DNA of 5,282 bases from Candidatus Krumholzibacteriia bacterium. GTDB taxonomy: Bacteria; Krumholzibacteriota; Krumholzibacteriia; LZORAL124-64-63. The stretch lies in assembly GCA_029935695.1 (NCBI GenBank), contig JAOZJV010000287.1:1-5282 (forward strand), read 5' to 3'. The notes under the pieces are model-generated. The model was not told the origin of the DNA, ran no database searches, and worked only from the letters and a program-made list of their open reading frames with translations. The stretch's first letter is position 1; every line of letters starts with the position of its first letter. Both the position numbers and the translations under genes were made by a program. Of the stretch, positions 1 to 5,282 are shown piece after piece.

Positions 1-2
1 AC

Positions 3-1529
3 AAACTCATTCTCATTTCCTGGGACGACAGTGCAGGCAGTGCTCCGGCGTCCGGTTTGTGGGATGTCACGGTAGATGGCGGTTCGGGAACGGCCCACGC
101 CTGGAAAGTCAATTCCACCATGGTCACCGGTTTTCCTGACAGCGATCAAAGCCATTGCGTGGGTATGCCGGGAACTGCTGAAGAAGCCGTCACCGTGGCC
201 GCCTTCAAAACCCGCAACGATTGGCCATCCATTGTGGGAACCGTGGGATTTCCGGCCGGCTCCAGCTGGGGCGACGCGGCAGTGGGCGCCAAGGCTCCTT
301 TCTCGTCCCTGGGGCCCACCCGTGATGGTCGGCAAAAGCCGGATGTTTCAGCTCCCGGCATGGCCATTGTCTCGTGCTATTCTCAGGACAGCAATCCACC
401 GGAGCCCAATGAAGCCCTGGTCGCCGGCGGCAAATATTTCGCAACCCAGGGAACCAGCATGGCCAGCCCGCTGACCTGCGGTGTTGTGGCCTTGATGTTT
501 GAAAAGGATCCCAATCTGACGGCGGCTCAAATTCGTTCCATTCTGCGCGAAACTGCCGCCACTGATGGTTTCACCGGGGGTACCTGGAACAACCGTTTTG
601 GTATGGGTAAGCTGGATGCCTTGGCCGCTTTGGCTGCCGTGTCAGGGGGCTCGGCTTCTCCTGGAGGAGACCTGAACAACGACGGCAATACCACCGTTCT
701 GGATGTGATCTCCCTGGTCAATTACATCCTCAATCCGGGAATGTATCCTTTGTCCGCCGAAGCCCGGGTTCAGGCTGATGTTTATCCTTCTCCGGCCGGT
801 GATGGCGTGATCAATATATCGGACCTGATCAGGATCGTAGCCTTTATTCTGAGGAACGATGATCCCGGGAAATTCCAGGCTTCCATGACGGATGTTCTGC
901 TGGCTGTGAGTGATCCGTATTTCGAAGATGGGACCTGGTGGATTTCTGTCGATCTCCAGGGCAATGCCATGGCAGCCGGCCAACTGGCCCTGAATCTTCC
1001 TTCAGCAACCTGGCTGCCTGAGCAGATGCTTGTTGATCAGGGTGATGATGTGCATGCGGTGGCTTCGGCTGCCTCATCCCAACTTCGGGTCCTGGTTTAT
1101 GATCTGGATAACGCGTTGCCCAGCGATGGCGTGACCCTCCGCATTCCTTTCACCAGCGGCAACGCTCACCCTGACAGACCTCAGCTTGCCGGTGTGTTGG
1201 TTGCCAACGCTGCGGGTGATGCCATGGAGGTTGTTGAGCAGGCTGCTGTGGAATTCCAGCCATCATTAAATATTGCACCTAATCCAGTGCGGGATGGCAC
1301 CACAGTGAGTTTCCGCACAGCAGTAAACGAACCCTACACTCTTTCGGTTTTCGACTTGCGCGGGCGTCGTGTGCGGACTCTGCAGCAAGGAACCGGTCTG
1401 TCCCTTTCACGGTCCATTTCCTGGGATGGCCGCGACGGATTTGGTCGAAAACTGCCCACAGGAATTTACCTCGTGAGGCTCAATTCGCCTCGCCAAAGTG
1501 TGTGCCGTAAAATCGTCCTGGACCATTAA
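3..1529 (+). CDS. Secreted S8 (subtilisin-family) serine protease with dockerin and C-terminal FlgD/T9SS-like module, 5'-truncated by window edge
   Basis: This is the C-terminal part of an extracellular subtilase. The frame is open to the left edge, so the true start, signal peptide and catalytic Asp and His are outside; a TTG at 57 is only an internal codon. Numbering residues from that codon, about 1-50 look like the inter-lobe beta insertion of CspA-like subtilases. Residues 81-101 hold the typical 'FSSLGPTRDG' and 'KPDVSAPG' segments. The catalytic Ser is S134 in GTSMASP. Residues 204-268 form a dockerin-like pair of calcium loops: the first is a canonical D205-N207-D209-G210-D216, the second ends in D249-G250-D256. 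Residues 275-398 are beta-rich and loosely cohesin-like. Residues 403-490 resemble the FlgD-Ig or T9SS type A sorting module, with an 'APNP' opening, 'WDGRD' and 'PTGIYLVRL'. Gene 2 follows after 26 bases. Protease identity is strong; the substrate is unknown and the cohesin-like label is inference. Confidence 0.93.
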   Translation, partial: KLILISWDDSAGSAPASGLWDVTVDGGSGTAHAWKVNSTMVTGFPDSDQSHCVGMPGTAEEAVTVAAFKTRNDWPSIVGTVGFPAGSSWGDAAVGAKAPFSSLGPTRDGRQKPDVSAPGMAIVSCYSQDSNPPEPNEALVAGGKYFATQGTSMASPLTCGVVALMFEKDPNLTAAQIRSILRETAATDGFTGGTWNNRFGMGKLDALAALAAVSGGSASPGGDLNNDGNTTVLDVISLVNYILNPGMYPLSAEARVQADVYPSPAGDGVINISDLIRIVAFILRNDDPGKFQASMTDVLLAVSDPYFEDGTWWISVDLQGNAMAAGQLALNLPSATWLPEQMLVDQGDDVHAVASAASSQLRVLVYDLDNALPSDGVTLRIPFTSGNAHPDRPQLAGVLVANAAGDAMEVVEQAAVEFQPSLNIAPNPVRDGTTVSFRTAVNEPYTLSVFDLRGRRVRTLQQGTGLSLSRSISWDGRDGFGRKLPTGIYLVRLNSPRQSVCRKIVLDH

Positions 1530-1555
1530 GAAATACCAGTTGAGAGGGAAAAATA

Positions 1556-3133
1556 ATGACCATCGGAAAGTTTAATAAATACCTCGTCCTCATGCTGGTC
1601 ATGGTGCTGGCTGTAGCAGGGTGCGGCAGTGATCCGGCCGAACCAGATACTCAGGGAGCTTCACCAACGGTGCAGATCACCGCACCGGCCAATGGCAGCA
1701 CTGTTTCACAGGGAGTGACGGTGACCGTTGCAACAACCCATGCCACATCGGTCCACTTTTTCGTGGACTCGGTGGAGTTTGCTTCAGACACGTCGGCACC
1801 TTTTTCAACCATCTGGAACACCGGGCAGGTGACCAATGGTCTTCATGTGCTGCGGGTCAGGGCTGAAGGATCGGATCAGGTGGTTGATGCGGAAATTTCA
1901 GTAACGGTGAATAATGTCGCCGGTGCGGTTATTGTCACAGTCAACCCTCAGGCAGCCACCCTTGAAGTGGGTGAATCTCTGCAGTTCAGCGCCGAGGTTT
2001 CCGGCGCGGCCGGCACCCAGGTGACCTGGGCCGTGGAACAGGGCGCCAGTGGAGGAACTGTGACCCAGGCTGGCCTATACACGGCTCCGGCCTCGTTGCC
2101 TTCTCCTGCCAGCGTGACTGTCAGGGCCACCAGTGTTGATGATCCAGCGGCCAGCTCTACAGCCACGGTGACTCTGACTTCTGGCCAGCCAGCCGGTGGC
2201 GATGAGAACTGGGTGAGCCAGTTGGCCTTTGCTGCGGGCAATGAAGTGGTGGACGCAGGTTATGATCGACTCGAGCTGACAGTCCAAATGGCCTGGCTGG
2301 CTGCCGAGCTCAACGGTGGCAACCTGATTCTGCACGGGACCTTGTCTCAGGTTACTCCCGGTGGTGGCGATTACACCTATTCTGCCACCCCTGCAGACCG
2401 GCTTGTTCTGGCCAACATCGGCTATGAACCCATCGCGGTCTATTACCATGGTTTCAATGGATATTTTGATGGAGCCTGGGATGATTTTCTCAACTCCCAC
2501 GCCGTTGATGTCACGGTTTCGCAAACGGGTTGGGGAGAAATTCGAATCACCAGCCAGACCAACGGTGCCAAGGATGGCACATGGAACTGGAGCAGAAATT
2601 ACAACGGAACTGTTATTTATGAGGGAAAATCGACAGTTGTGGATGTCAACAATAATGGCACTCGGACTGCTGAGATTGGCTATTCCTTTTCGTCATACGA
2701 AAGAAGCAGCAGCACCACAGGGACCATTGTATCGGAAGATGTTTCAGTGAACGTCAGTGAGAGTTATTGGGCCACGCTGATGCACAACAGCAACACCGCA
2801 CAACAGTCTCGTAATTTCAAAATCAGATCGGGCAGTTCTGCAACCTACGGCGGAAACACTTATCAATTCACCGGAACCAGCAATGGCATGGCCTGGGTTG
2901 AGTGGGAAACCTTCACCCAGTTGACGGGCGGAGAGCCTGACCCGAGCTATCACAATGTGGTCAGCCAGGCTGATTATTGGCAGTGCAATGGTGCATTGAA
3001 CAAAAATGGTGGGCTTTGGGGACAGGTCCAGTTCAATGGGCCGGTTATTGAGGAGACCTGGGGTCCGGATCTGGTGCTGAACTATGTGGCCGGCGGCAGT
3101 GTGTTGATTCATACCTTGATTGATATGCCGTGA
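1556..3133 (+). CDS. Ig-domain lipoprotein with large uncharacterised Trp-rich C-terminal domain
   Basis: This encodes a 525-residue predicted lipoprotein anchored at the cell surface or outer membrane. The N-terminus has K5 and K8, a hydrophobic stretch (9-20) and a lipobox ending V20-A-G-C23, so C23 would be the lipidated residue. Gly at +2 does not argue for inner-membrane retention. Residues 37-119 read as a bacterial Ig-like domain of the Big_7 type ('VQITAPANGSTV' opening, later 'GLHVLRVRA'). Residues 124-208 read as a second Ig-like domain of the BIG2 type ('LEVGESLQFSAEVSG', 'VTWAV', 'GLYTAP'). Residues 217-525 are beta-rich with 12 tryptophans, one cysteine (C477) and a D363-x-N-x-N-G loop; I recognise no family there. 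The ATG start is supported by GAGAGGGA at 1542-1549. The 26-base gap to the protease gene suggests co-transcription. Function is unknown; an adhesin-like or binding role is possible but unproven. Confidence 0.9.
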   Translation: MTIGKFNKYLVLMLVMVLAVAGCGSDPAEPDTQGASPTVQITAPANGSTVSQGVTVTVATTHATSVHFFVDSVEFASDTSAPFSTIWNTGQVTNGLHVLRVRAEGSDQVVDAEISVTVNNVAGAVIVTVNPQAATLEVGESLQFSAEVSGAAGTQVTWAVEQGASGGTVTQAGLYTAPASLPSPASVTVRATSVDDPAASSTATVTLTSGQPAGGDENWVSQLAFAAGNEVVDAGYDRLELTVQMAWLAAELNGGNLILHGTLSQVTPGGGDYTYSATPADRLVLANIGYEPIAVYYHGFNGYFDGAWDDFLNSHAVDVTVSQTGWGEIRITSQTNGAKDGTWNWSRNYNGTVIYEGKSTVVDVNNNGTRTAEIGYSFSSYERSSSTTGTIVSEDVSVNVSESYWATLMHNSNTAQQSRNFKIRSGSSATYGGNTYQFTGTSNGMAWVEWETFTQLTGGEPDPSYHNVVSQADYWQCNGALNKNGGLWGQVQFNGPVIEETWGPDLVLNYVAGGSVLIHTLIDMP

Positions 3134-3134
3134 A

Positions 3135-3163
3135 TTGACTTTTAACTGAACATTCAGTACCAT
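3135..3163 (+). promoter_or_regulatory. Candidate sigma70-type promoter for the small exported protein gene
   Basis: TTGACT at 3135-3140 matches five of six bases of the -35 consensus. It is followed by an exact 17-base spacer and TACCAT at 3158-3163, which matches four of six bases of the -10 consensus. It begins just after the lipoprotein stop codon and would start transcription roughly 45 bases upstream of the next gene. The match is by eye, and consensus promoters may differ in this lineage. Confidence 0.42.
3145..3158. promoter_or_regulatory. Perfect inverted repeat, possible operator
   Basis: ACTGAA-CA-TTCAGT has two perfect 6-base arms separated by two bases. It lies in the spacer of the candidate promoter and touches the first base of the -10 box, a position where a bound dimeric repressor would block RNA polymerase. 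The loop is too short for a good RNA hairpin and no T-run follows, so a DNA-binding site is likelier than a terminator. A chance occurrence cannot be excluded. Confidence 0.3.
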
Positions 3164-3200
3164 AAAGTGTTGTGGGGGTAGCTTTTTGTGAAGTCTGAAC

Positions 3201-3206
3201 AGGGAG
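3201..3206 (+). promoter_or_regulatory. Ribosome binding site that selects the start at 3216
   Basis: AGGGAG directly abuts an ATG at 3207, which leaves no spacer for that codon. It sits nine bases before the in-frame ATG at 3216, which is a workable spacing. The site therefore favours the downstream start. Confidence 0.7.
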
Positions 3207-3215
3207 ATGTTTAAG

Positions 3216-3812
3216 ATGAGGAAATTGATAATAAGCCTGGTTTTTATCGCACTGTTTGGGGGATTTGGTCAAGCTTTTGCCCAGGAAGACAACCTTCTCG
3301 GATTGTATTTCGATCCTTTTGGTGACATGGATTGCATTGAGGCTGCTTCGCTTGCTCCATTTACCTCCGTTGATCTTTATGTCATTCTGAAAAACCCAAC
3401 CTTTGAAGAACTTTGGGGTTTTGAGTTTGCCATGGATATTGAGGGGCCGGCCCTGGTCACAGGGTGGGATTATCCCAATGGCTTCCCGGGGTTCAATTTC
3501 GGTGAAGGCGGGGAGTATATTGTGGGTCTGTCAAACCATATGCCCATGGAAGAAATCAACATTCTGGTGACTTTCAATATTTTTTACATGAGTACGGCTT
3601 CTGAAGAGATCTGCTTTATTCTCGGTCCCACGGAACCCAGCAGCCTGGACCCGCTTTATCCCACCTTTGCCTATTCGGGAAGCGATTTGGTTTCTGCCAG
3701 TGTGAACAACGGTATTGATGGAGCTTGCACTGCTTTGATCAGTGAGACCAGTTGTAACGTTGTGCCCACAGACACACAGACTTGGGATTCATTGAAATCC
3801 TTGTACCGCTAG
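3216..3812 (+). CDS. Small exported protein of unknown function, four cysteines, possible cohesin-like beta-sandwich
   Basis: This encodes a 198-residue secreted or periplasmic protein. I chose the ATG at 3216 over the one at 3207 because of the AGGGAG spacing. Residues 1-22 form a clear signal peptide: R2-K3, a hydrophobic core, and A20-F-A22 before the likely cut at Q23. The mature protein starts with 'NLLGLYFDPFGDMDC', followed by alternating hydrophobic strands ('VDLYVILKN', 'WGFEFAMDI', 'INILVTFNIFYM'). That pattern would fit a beta-sandwich. Four cysteines remain after cleavage (C40, C133, C171, C180), enough for two disulfides. The chain ends in W190-DSLKSLYR. I recall similar small proteins with a 'YFD...C' opening in Eisenbacteria-like metagenomes but can name no described family. 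No catalytic motif is seen. It probably has its own promoter, and the terminator hairpin follows within ten bases of the stop. Confidence 0.85.
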   Translation: MRKLIISLVFIALFGGFGQAFAQEDNLLGLYFDPFGDMDCIEAASLAPFTSVDLYVILKNPTFEELWGFEFAMDIEGPALVTGWDYPNGFPGFNFGEGGEYIVGLSNHMPMEEINILVTFNIFYMSTASEEICFILGPTEPSSLDPLYPTFAYSGSDLVSASVNNGIDGACTALISETSCNVVPTDTQTWDSLKSLYR

Positions 3813-3819
3813 GTTTATC

Positions 3820-3843
3820 AGGGCCCCGTCCATCCGGGGCCCT
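3820..3843. terminator. GC-rich hairpin between convergent genes, probable bidirectional terminator
   Basis: AGGGCCCCG pairs perfectly with CGGGGCCCT around the six-base loop TCCATC, giving a 9-bp stem. It lies seven bases past the stop of the small exported protein gene and two bases beyond the transporter's stop on the other strand. The position between convergent genes strongly suggests transcription termination. The T-run is poor on both strands (TTCTC on +), so release may be inefficient or Rho-assisted. Confidence 0.65.
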
Positions 3844-3845
3844 TC

Positions 3846-5102
3846 TCAATTCCTTGGCTTACATTTCAGCTTCTGCACAAAGACAAAGCTGGAAAACATC
3901 AAAGCCGCCACTATCAGAAAAACAGCAGTGAAACCAACGTAAGGGATCAACGCACCAGCCAGCAGGGGAAACACCGCTGTCAGGATATTTCCTGCGCCGG
4001 AAATTCCCGTATAAAGTGCCCGGTTTTCATCGGTGGAGATTTCCAGCAACACCCCGTTGGTGGCCATCTTATAACAAGCCACGAATACCCCGGCGAAGAT
4101 GAAAACCAGTTGATACAACATTTGGTTGTCAGTGATCACCAGACACAGAACGGGCACCAATCCGCCAATAACCAGGCAGAATTTCAGCAAACTCTGATAG
4201 TGGATTTTTGAGGACAGGCGATAAAGAATTAACCCGGCTGCCAGCATCCCGATGGTCCGAAAGAGCAGGAAATTGCCAATCATTCCGTAATCCAAACCAT
4301 AACGGGTTTTGGCCAGGAGAATGGCGAAGGGCAGGACACCCAGGCCGAGACCCAGGGTGTTGATGATCAGCAGGTAGTTGCGCAGGTTGTCATTGGATCG
4401 AATTTCTCCGGGGATACGGATCATATATCCCAGCAAACCCAGCTTTTTCTGCTGAGGCACCAAGGCTTCGCGAATTTTCCAGAAACCACCGGTGGCCACC
4501 CACAACATCAGTCCGGCGATGAGGAAAAGAACTCCGTAATTAACGGGGTAATCATAAATTTTCAGCAATTCACGCACGGCCAGGGTCGAGGCCAGGATGC
4601 CCACACTGTTGACCACTTGCTTGATGGAGAAGAAGCGTTTTCGGCTCTCAGGCAACACCGATTTTCCCAGAATATCCATGTAGCTGACATTGGCAAAGGC
4701 GCCACTGAATGAAAACAATGAGATCAACAGGAAGATGGAAACGATGATCACATCACCGGAAAGATTTGGGGATTTGAAAAACAGAACCGAGAGCAGAAGC
4801 AGTGACACCACTCGCAGATGGATGGCCAGCAGCAGGTAGACTTTTTTTCGCTGTTTGCCCGAGAGAAAGCCACCGAAGACCAATTGGGAGAGGCTGGCGC
4901 CACCGGTCATGATGGCTGTCAGGAGGCCCAGGTGAAACGAAGTTCCGCCGGCCTTGATCATCATGGAAGGGATGATGGTGTCCACATCCATGAAGCTGGT
5001 GGTCAGGGCCAGGAAAATGGCATGCCACATGAAGGCGCGAAAGTTGGAGCGCCATTGGGGTGCTGATAAAGTTTTGTTTTGGGCGTTGTGAGGTTTTGGC
5101 AA
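3846..5102 (-). CDS. Major facilitator superfamily (MFS) transporter, 12 membrane segments
   Basis: This encodes a 418-residue inner-membrane permease of the major facilitator superfamily, of typical length. About 12 hydrophobic segments can be placed near residues 23-43, 56-78, 88-108, 118-140, 163-180, 188-206, 242-264, 274-294, 303-322, 328-346, 366-387 and 391-410. A long polar central loop separates the two halves. The loop between helices 2 and 3 ('GGFLSGKQRKKV', 77-88) is a degenerate MFS motif A that lacks the usual Asp. Each half has a matching cytoplasmic segment: 'LPESRKRFFSIKQ' (150-162) and 'STDENRALYTG' (356-366). The TTG start is supported by GGAG at 5108-5111, five bases upstream; the next Met codons (25, 38) fall inside helix 1. 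The substrate cannot be told. The gene converges on the secreted-protein genes, so it is probably an independent unit. Confidence 0.92.
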   Translation of the reverse strand: MPKPHNAQNKTLSAPQWRSNFRAFMWHAIFLALTTSFMDVDTIIPSMMIKAGGTSFHLGLLTAIMTGGASLSQLVFGGFLSGKQRKKVYLLLAIHLRVVSLLLLSVLFFKSPNLSGDVIIVSIFLLISLFSFSGAFANVSYMDILGKSVLPESRKRFFSIKQVVNSVGILASTLAVRELLKIYDYPVNYGVLFLIAGLMLWVATGGFWKIREALVPQQKKLGLLGYMIRIPGEIRSNDNLRNYLLIINTLGLGLGVLPFAILLAKTRYGLDYGMIGNFLLFRTIGMLAAGLILYRLSSKIHYQSLLKFCLVIGGLVPVLCLVITDNQMLYQLVFIFAGVFVACYKMATNGVLLEISTDENRALYTGISGAGNILTAVFPLLAGALIPYVGFTAVFLIVAALMFSSFVFVQKLKCKPRN

Positions 5103-5107
5103 ATCTG

Positions 5108-5111
5108 CTCC
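5108..5111 (-). promoter_or_regulatory. Ribosome binding site supporting a TTG start for the MFS gene
   Basis: On the - strand GGAG is followed by CAGAT and then TTG at 5102-5100, a spacing of five bases. The frame is closed by TGA at 5123-5121, and no ATG or GTG occurs in frame between that stop and the TTG, so TTG is the best available start. Confidence 0.65.
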
Positions 5112-5152
5112 AGAATCGTTTCACCAGGTGTTCAAATCCGATGTCCTAACCA

Positions 5153-5161
5153 AACATAGCA
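5153..5161 (-). promoter_or_regulatory. Weak extended -10 promoter candidate for the MFS gene
   Basis: The - strand reads TGCTATGTT, which fits the extended -10 pattern (TG, one base, then TATGTT with four of six consensus bases). No -35 box sits at the usual distance: TTGATC is 20 bases upstream and TTGTAG is 14. A start here would give a leader of about 45 bases before the TTG. This is only a suggestion. Confidence 0.22.
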
Positions 5162-5187
5162 CCTTGCGAGGCCTACAAGATCAAAAA

Positions 5188-5209
5188 TCCGAAATCTTTT
5201 GTTCCGAAA
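5188..5209. repeat. Duplicated 7-mer TCCGAAA in the transporter upstream region
   Basis: TCCGAAA occurs at 5188-5194 and again at 5203-5209, a 15-base period in direct orientation. It lies upstream of the transporter and ahead of the possible divergent gene at 5247. It could be a pair of regulator half-sites. The units are short and the stretch is rich in A and T, so chance is a real alternative. Confidence 0.3.
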
Positions 5210-5246
5210 AAGGGACTTGGCACTCGCTGCGAATTGTCATAGAGCA

Positions 5247-5282
5247 ATGGATTACAACAGAGACCGCGTATTAACCCGCCAA
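5247..5282 (+). CDS. Possible start of a divergent gene, cut by right window edge
   Basis: An ATG at 5247 opens a frame of 12 codons (MDYNRDRVLTRQ) that runs off the edge without a stop. The same frame is open back to about 5160. The upstream bases hold only a weak purine stretch (AGAG at 5241-5244), too close to the ATG for a good ribosome binding site. A gene divergent from the transporter would fit the roughly 145-base gap between them. The fragment is too short to identify, and it may be nothing. Confidence 0.28.
   Translation, partial: MDYNRDRVLTRQ

Noticed and set aside
57..59. TTG at 57 as start of the protease gene
   Set aside because: The frame stays open to the window edge and the upstream codons continue the same domain, so this is an internal Leu codon.
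1259..1285. Locally A/T-rich stretch in the protease gene
   Set aside because: It encodes the linker into the FlgD-like module and keeps the reading frame, so a mobile insertion or regulatory site is not supported.
2744..3163. 139-codon antisense open frame overlapping the lipoprotein gene
   Set aside because: It lies opposite a gene with clear domains and a ribosome binding site, and it shows no signal peptide, domain or plausible start region. Treated as a shadow, like the other antisense frames inside genes 1 and 2.
4753..5124. 123-codon - strand frame overlapping the 5' part of the MFS gene
   Set aside because: Its translation is Pro-, His- and Arg-rich with no membrane segments, whereas the overlapping frame gives continuous MFS helices 1-4. 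There is no sign of a frameshift between the two.
5124..5153. tRNA-like 3' end: GGTGTTCAAATCC followed by CTAACCA
   Set aside because: The TTCAAAT loop is present, but the flanking five-base arms (AGGTG and CCGAT) do not pair, CCA is one base out of register, and no acceptor partner or anticodon arm is seen upstream. Taken as chance.
5218..5232. sigma54-like TGGCAC element with a downstream GC
   Set aside because: The GG-to-GC distance is 8 bases instead of the required 10, and the TTGC context of the -12 element is missing.

Overview
The window looks like bacterial chromosome from a Gram-negative-type lineage. Three secreted or surface proteins are encoded in a row on the + strand, and a membrane transporter converges on them from the - strand. 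The style of the secreted proteins suggests an uncultured FCB-group or neighbouring phylum (Krumholzibacteria, Eisenbacteria or Latescibacteria-like). The signs are a subtilase with a dockerin and a C-terminal FlgD/T9SS-like module, an Ig-domain lipoprotein, and a small exported protein with an N-terminal 'LYFD...C' pattern. This taxonomic guess rests on remembered protein architectures, not on a marker gene.

Layout. (1) 3-1529 (+): the C-terminal part of a secreted S8 subtilase, cut by the left edge. The catalytic Ser region is inside; the Asp and His regions lie outside. A dockerin, a beta-rich cohesin-like stretch and a FlgD/T9SS-like terminal module follow. (2) 1556-3133 (+): a 525-residue lipoprotein with two bacterial Ig-like domains and a large, unrecognised, Trp-rich C-terminal region. 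It starts 26 bases after gene 1 and is probably co-transcribed with it. (3) 3216-3812 (+): a small exported protein of about 198 residues with four cysteines. It is preceded by a plausible sigma70-type promoter that has a perfect inverted repeat between the -35 and -10 boxes. (4) 3820-3843: a strong GC-rich hairpin between the convergent genes. (5) 3846-5102 (-): a 12-helix MFS transporter starting at TTG. (6) 5103-5282: the transporter's upstream region, with a duplicated 7-mer. A short open frame starts at 5247 and runs off the right edge; it may be the beginning of a divergent gene.

How the genes may work together. The three + strand products all carry export or surface features, or follow directly after one that does, so an extracellular proteolytic or adhesive role for the cluster is reasonable. 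The most intriguing possibility is that the dockerin on the protease is recognised by a cohesin-like beta-sandwich, either within the same chain or in the small exported protein. That is inference from sequence pattern only. The transporter is probably a separate unit. No RNA genes, CRISPR arrays, insertion sequences or phage genes are visible.
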